From assembly GCA_043228905.1 (NCBI GenBank), contig JBHGNT010000006.1:13144001-13208000 (forward strand): a stretch of 64,000 bases of DNA. Direction: 5' to 3'. Each line of letters starts with the position of its first letter. Position 1 is the stretch's first letter. Shown piece by piece: positions 63,446-64,000 of the stretch. The notes beneath the pieces are model-generated. The model was given only the letters and a program-made list of their open reading frames with translations, was not told the DNA's origin and made no database searches. Source of the DNA: Azolla caroliniana (taxonomy: Eukaryota > Polypodiophyta). A program made the translations under genes and the position numbers.

Positions 63446-63810
63446 AGTGCCCAACTTATGCTGAGATCTGAGTGGAATACCAAGACATATTAGGACCCTC
63501 TCCCACTCTCTCCAAACTATTAGATACCCTGGATGTAAAGAGACTAGGTAGGTATATCTTAGAGCTAAAACAACATAGGGAGAATAAATTACAAGTGTTA
63601 AACATACCCTTTTACTATTCATCAACTTGTAACTAGTGTAATTTTTTAGGAACAAGGGGAGACGATGAATGTGGATACACTTACGCCGCTCGGCCTCTCT
63701 CTTGAGGAAGCCGAAATGCAAAGAACAACCAAATGCCCTCGGATGTTGGTCTTCAAAACAAGTCGGCACAAAGTAGAGAAGATTAAGAAGATAAGGGAAC
63801 GTAAGCTATG
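63446..63810. other. Unassigned stretch between the 10.7-kb element and gypsy RT
   Basis: About 365 bp that does not continue the gypsy RT. A reverse-strand frame of 111 codons (63434-63769) has no recognised motif. It may be a further insertion fragment. Confidence 0.4.
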
Positions 63811-64000
63811 AATAAGGTCACCATTAGTAATAGGTATGCACTTCCCCCAATCTCGAGTCTTTTAGAAAGAATTAATGGCGCAAAGTTTTTTACCAAAATC
63901 GACTTACGAGGAGCATATAACCTCGTACAGATTCAACCGTGAGACAAATGGAAGACAACTTTCCACACCCAATATGGGCACTTCGAGTATACGGTTATGC
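63811..64000 (+). pseudogene. Gypsy RT (forward), continuation of 52559-52765
   Basis: Reads NKVTISNRYALPPISSLLER, then INGAKFFTKIDLRGAYNLVQ and TQYGHFEYTVM, the RT blocks that follow VPKKDG. A TGA near 63940 replaces a Gly or Arg codon. It runs off the window. Same clade as the fragment at 52559, so probably the same element interrupted by the 10.7-kb insertion. Confidence 0.88.

Noticed and set aside
1-64000. CRISPR arrays, tRNA and rRNA genes, bacterial operons
   Set aside because: Looked for on both strands; no direct-repeat/spacer pattern, cloverleaf or rRNA-like sequence was seen.

Overview
Nuclear DNA of a land plant with a repeat-rich genome. The evidence is plant-type Ty1/copia and Ty3/gypsy LTR elements nested in each other, LINE remnants, a hAT-type MITE, and one intron-rich plant-like gene stretched by transposon-filled introns of 4-5.6 kb. 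The species cannot be named from the sequence; the mixture would suit a lycophyte, fern or gymnosperm, but that is a guess. No bacterial, organellar, rRNA, tRNA or CRISPR feature was found. Layout: (1) 1-25.1 kb is layered retroelement debris. A copia element (1-2869, resuming at 9874) is split by an almost complete 7-kb Ty3/gypsy element (2870-9873) with LTRs, PBS, gag-protease ORF, pol and PPT. Then come forward and reverse copia remnants arranged tail to tail, one split by a 741-bp solo LTR related to the 7-kb element; a chromodomain-type gypsy integrase starting at a 35-bp perfect inverted repeat; and a near-complete reverse copia element (16.8-21.9 kb) whose RNase H is replaced in its C-terminal part by a gypsy RNase H fragment. 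More copia pieces follow to 25.1 kb. (2) 25.1-27.9 kb is AT-rich, with a solo LTR (26254-27006) flanked by TTCAT. (3) 27.9-49.1 kb holds the only host-like gene: a phase-consistent model of 17 exons for a coiled-coil protein of about 613 residues with no family recognised. Its large introns carry LINE and copia remnants and a hAT MITE. Its last exon lies in a five-unit, 196-bp tandem array, with two older diverged copies upstream, so the gene has several possible C-termini. (4) 49.1-52.7 kb has no gene; it holds a LINE 3' end and local duplications. (5) 52.77-63.45 kb is a 10.7-kb reverse-strand Ty3/gypsy element of Tat/Athila-like type, inserted in an older forward gypsy reverse transcriptase and itself split by a 715-bp solo LTR. 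Downstream of integrase, in the sense direction, it carries a reading frame of about 1,030 codons interrupted by only two stops, an accessory protein whose function I do not recognise. Exon calls come from reading splice signals and phase by eye, and family calls from motifs; no alignment or database search was run.
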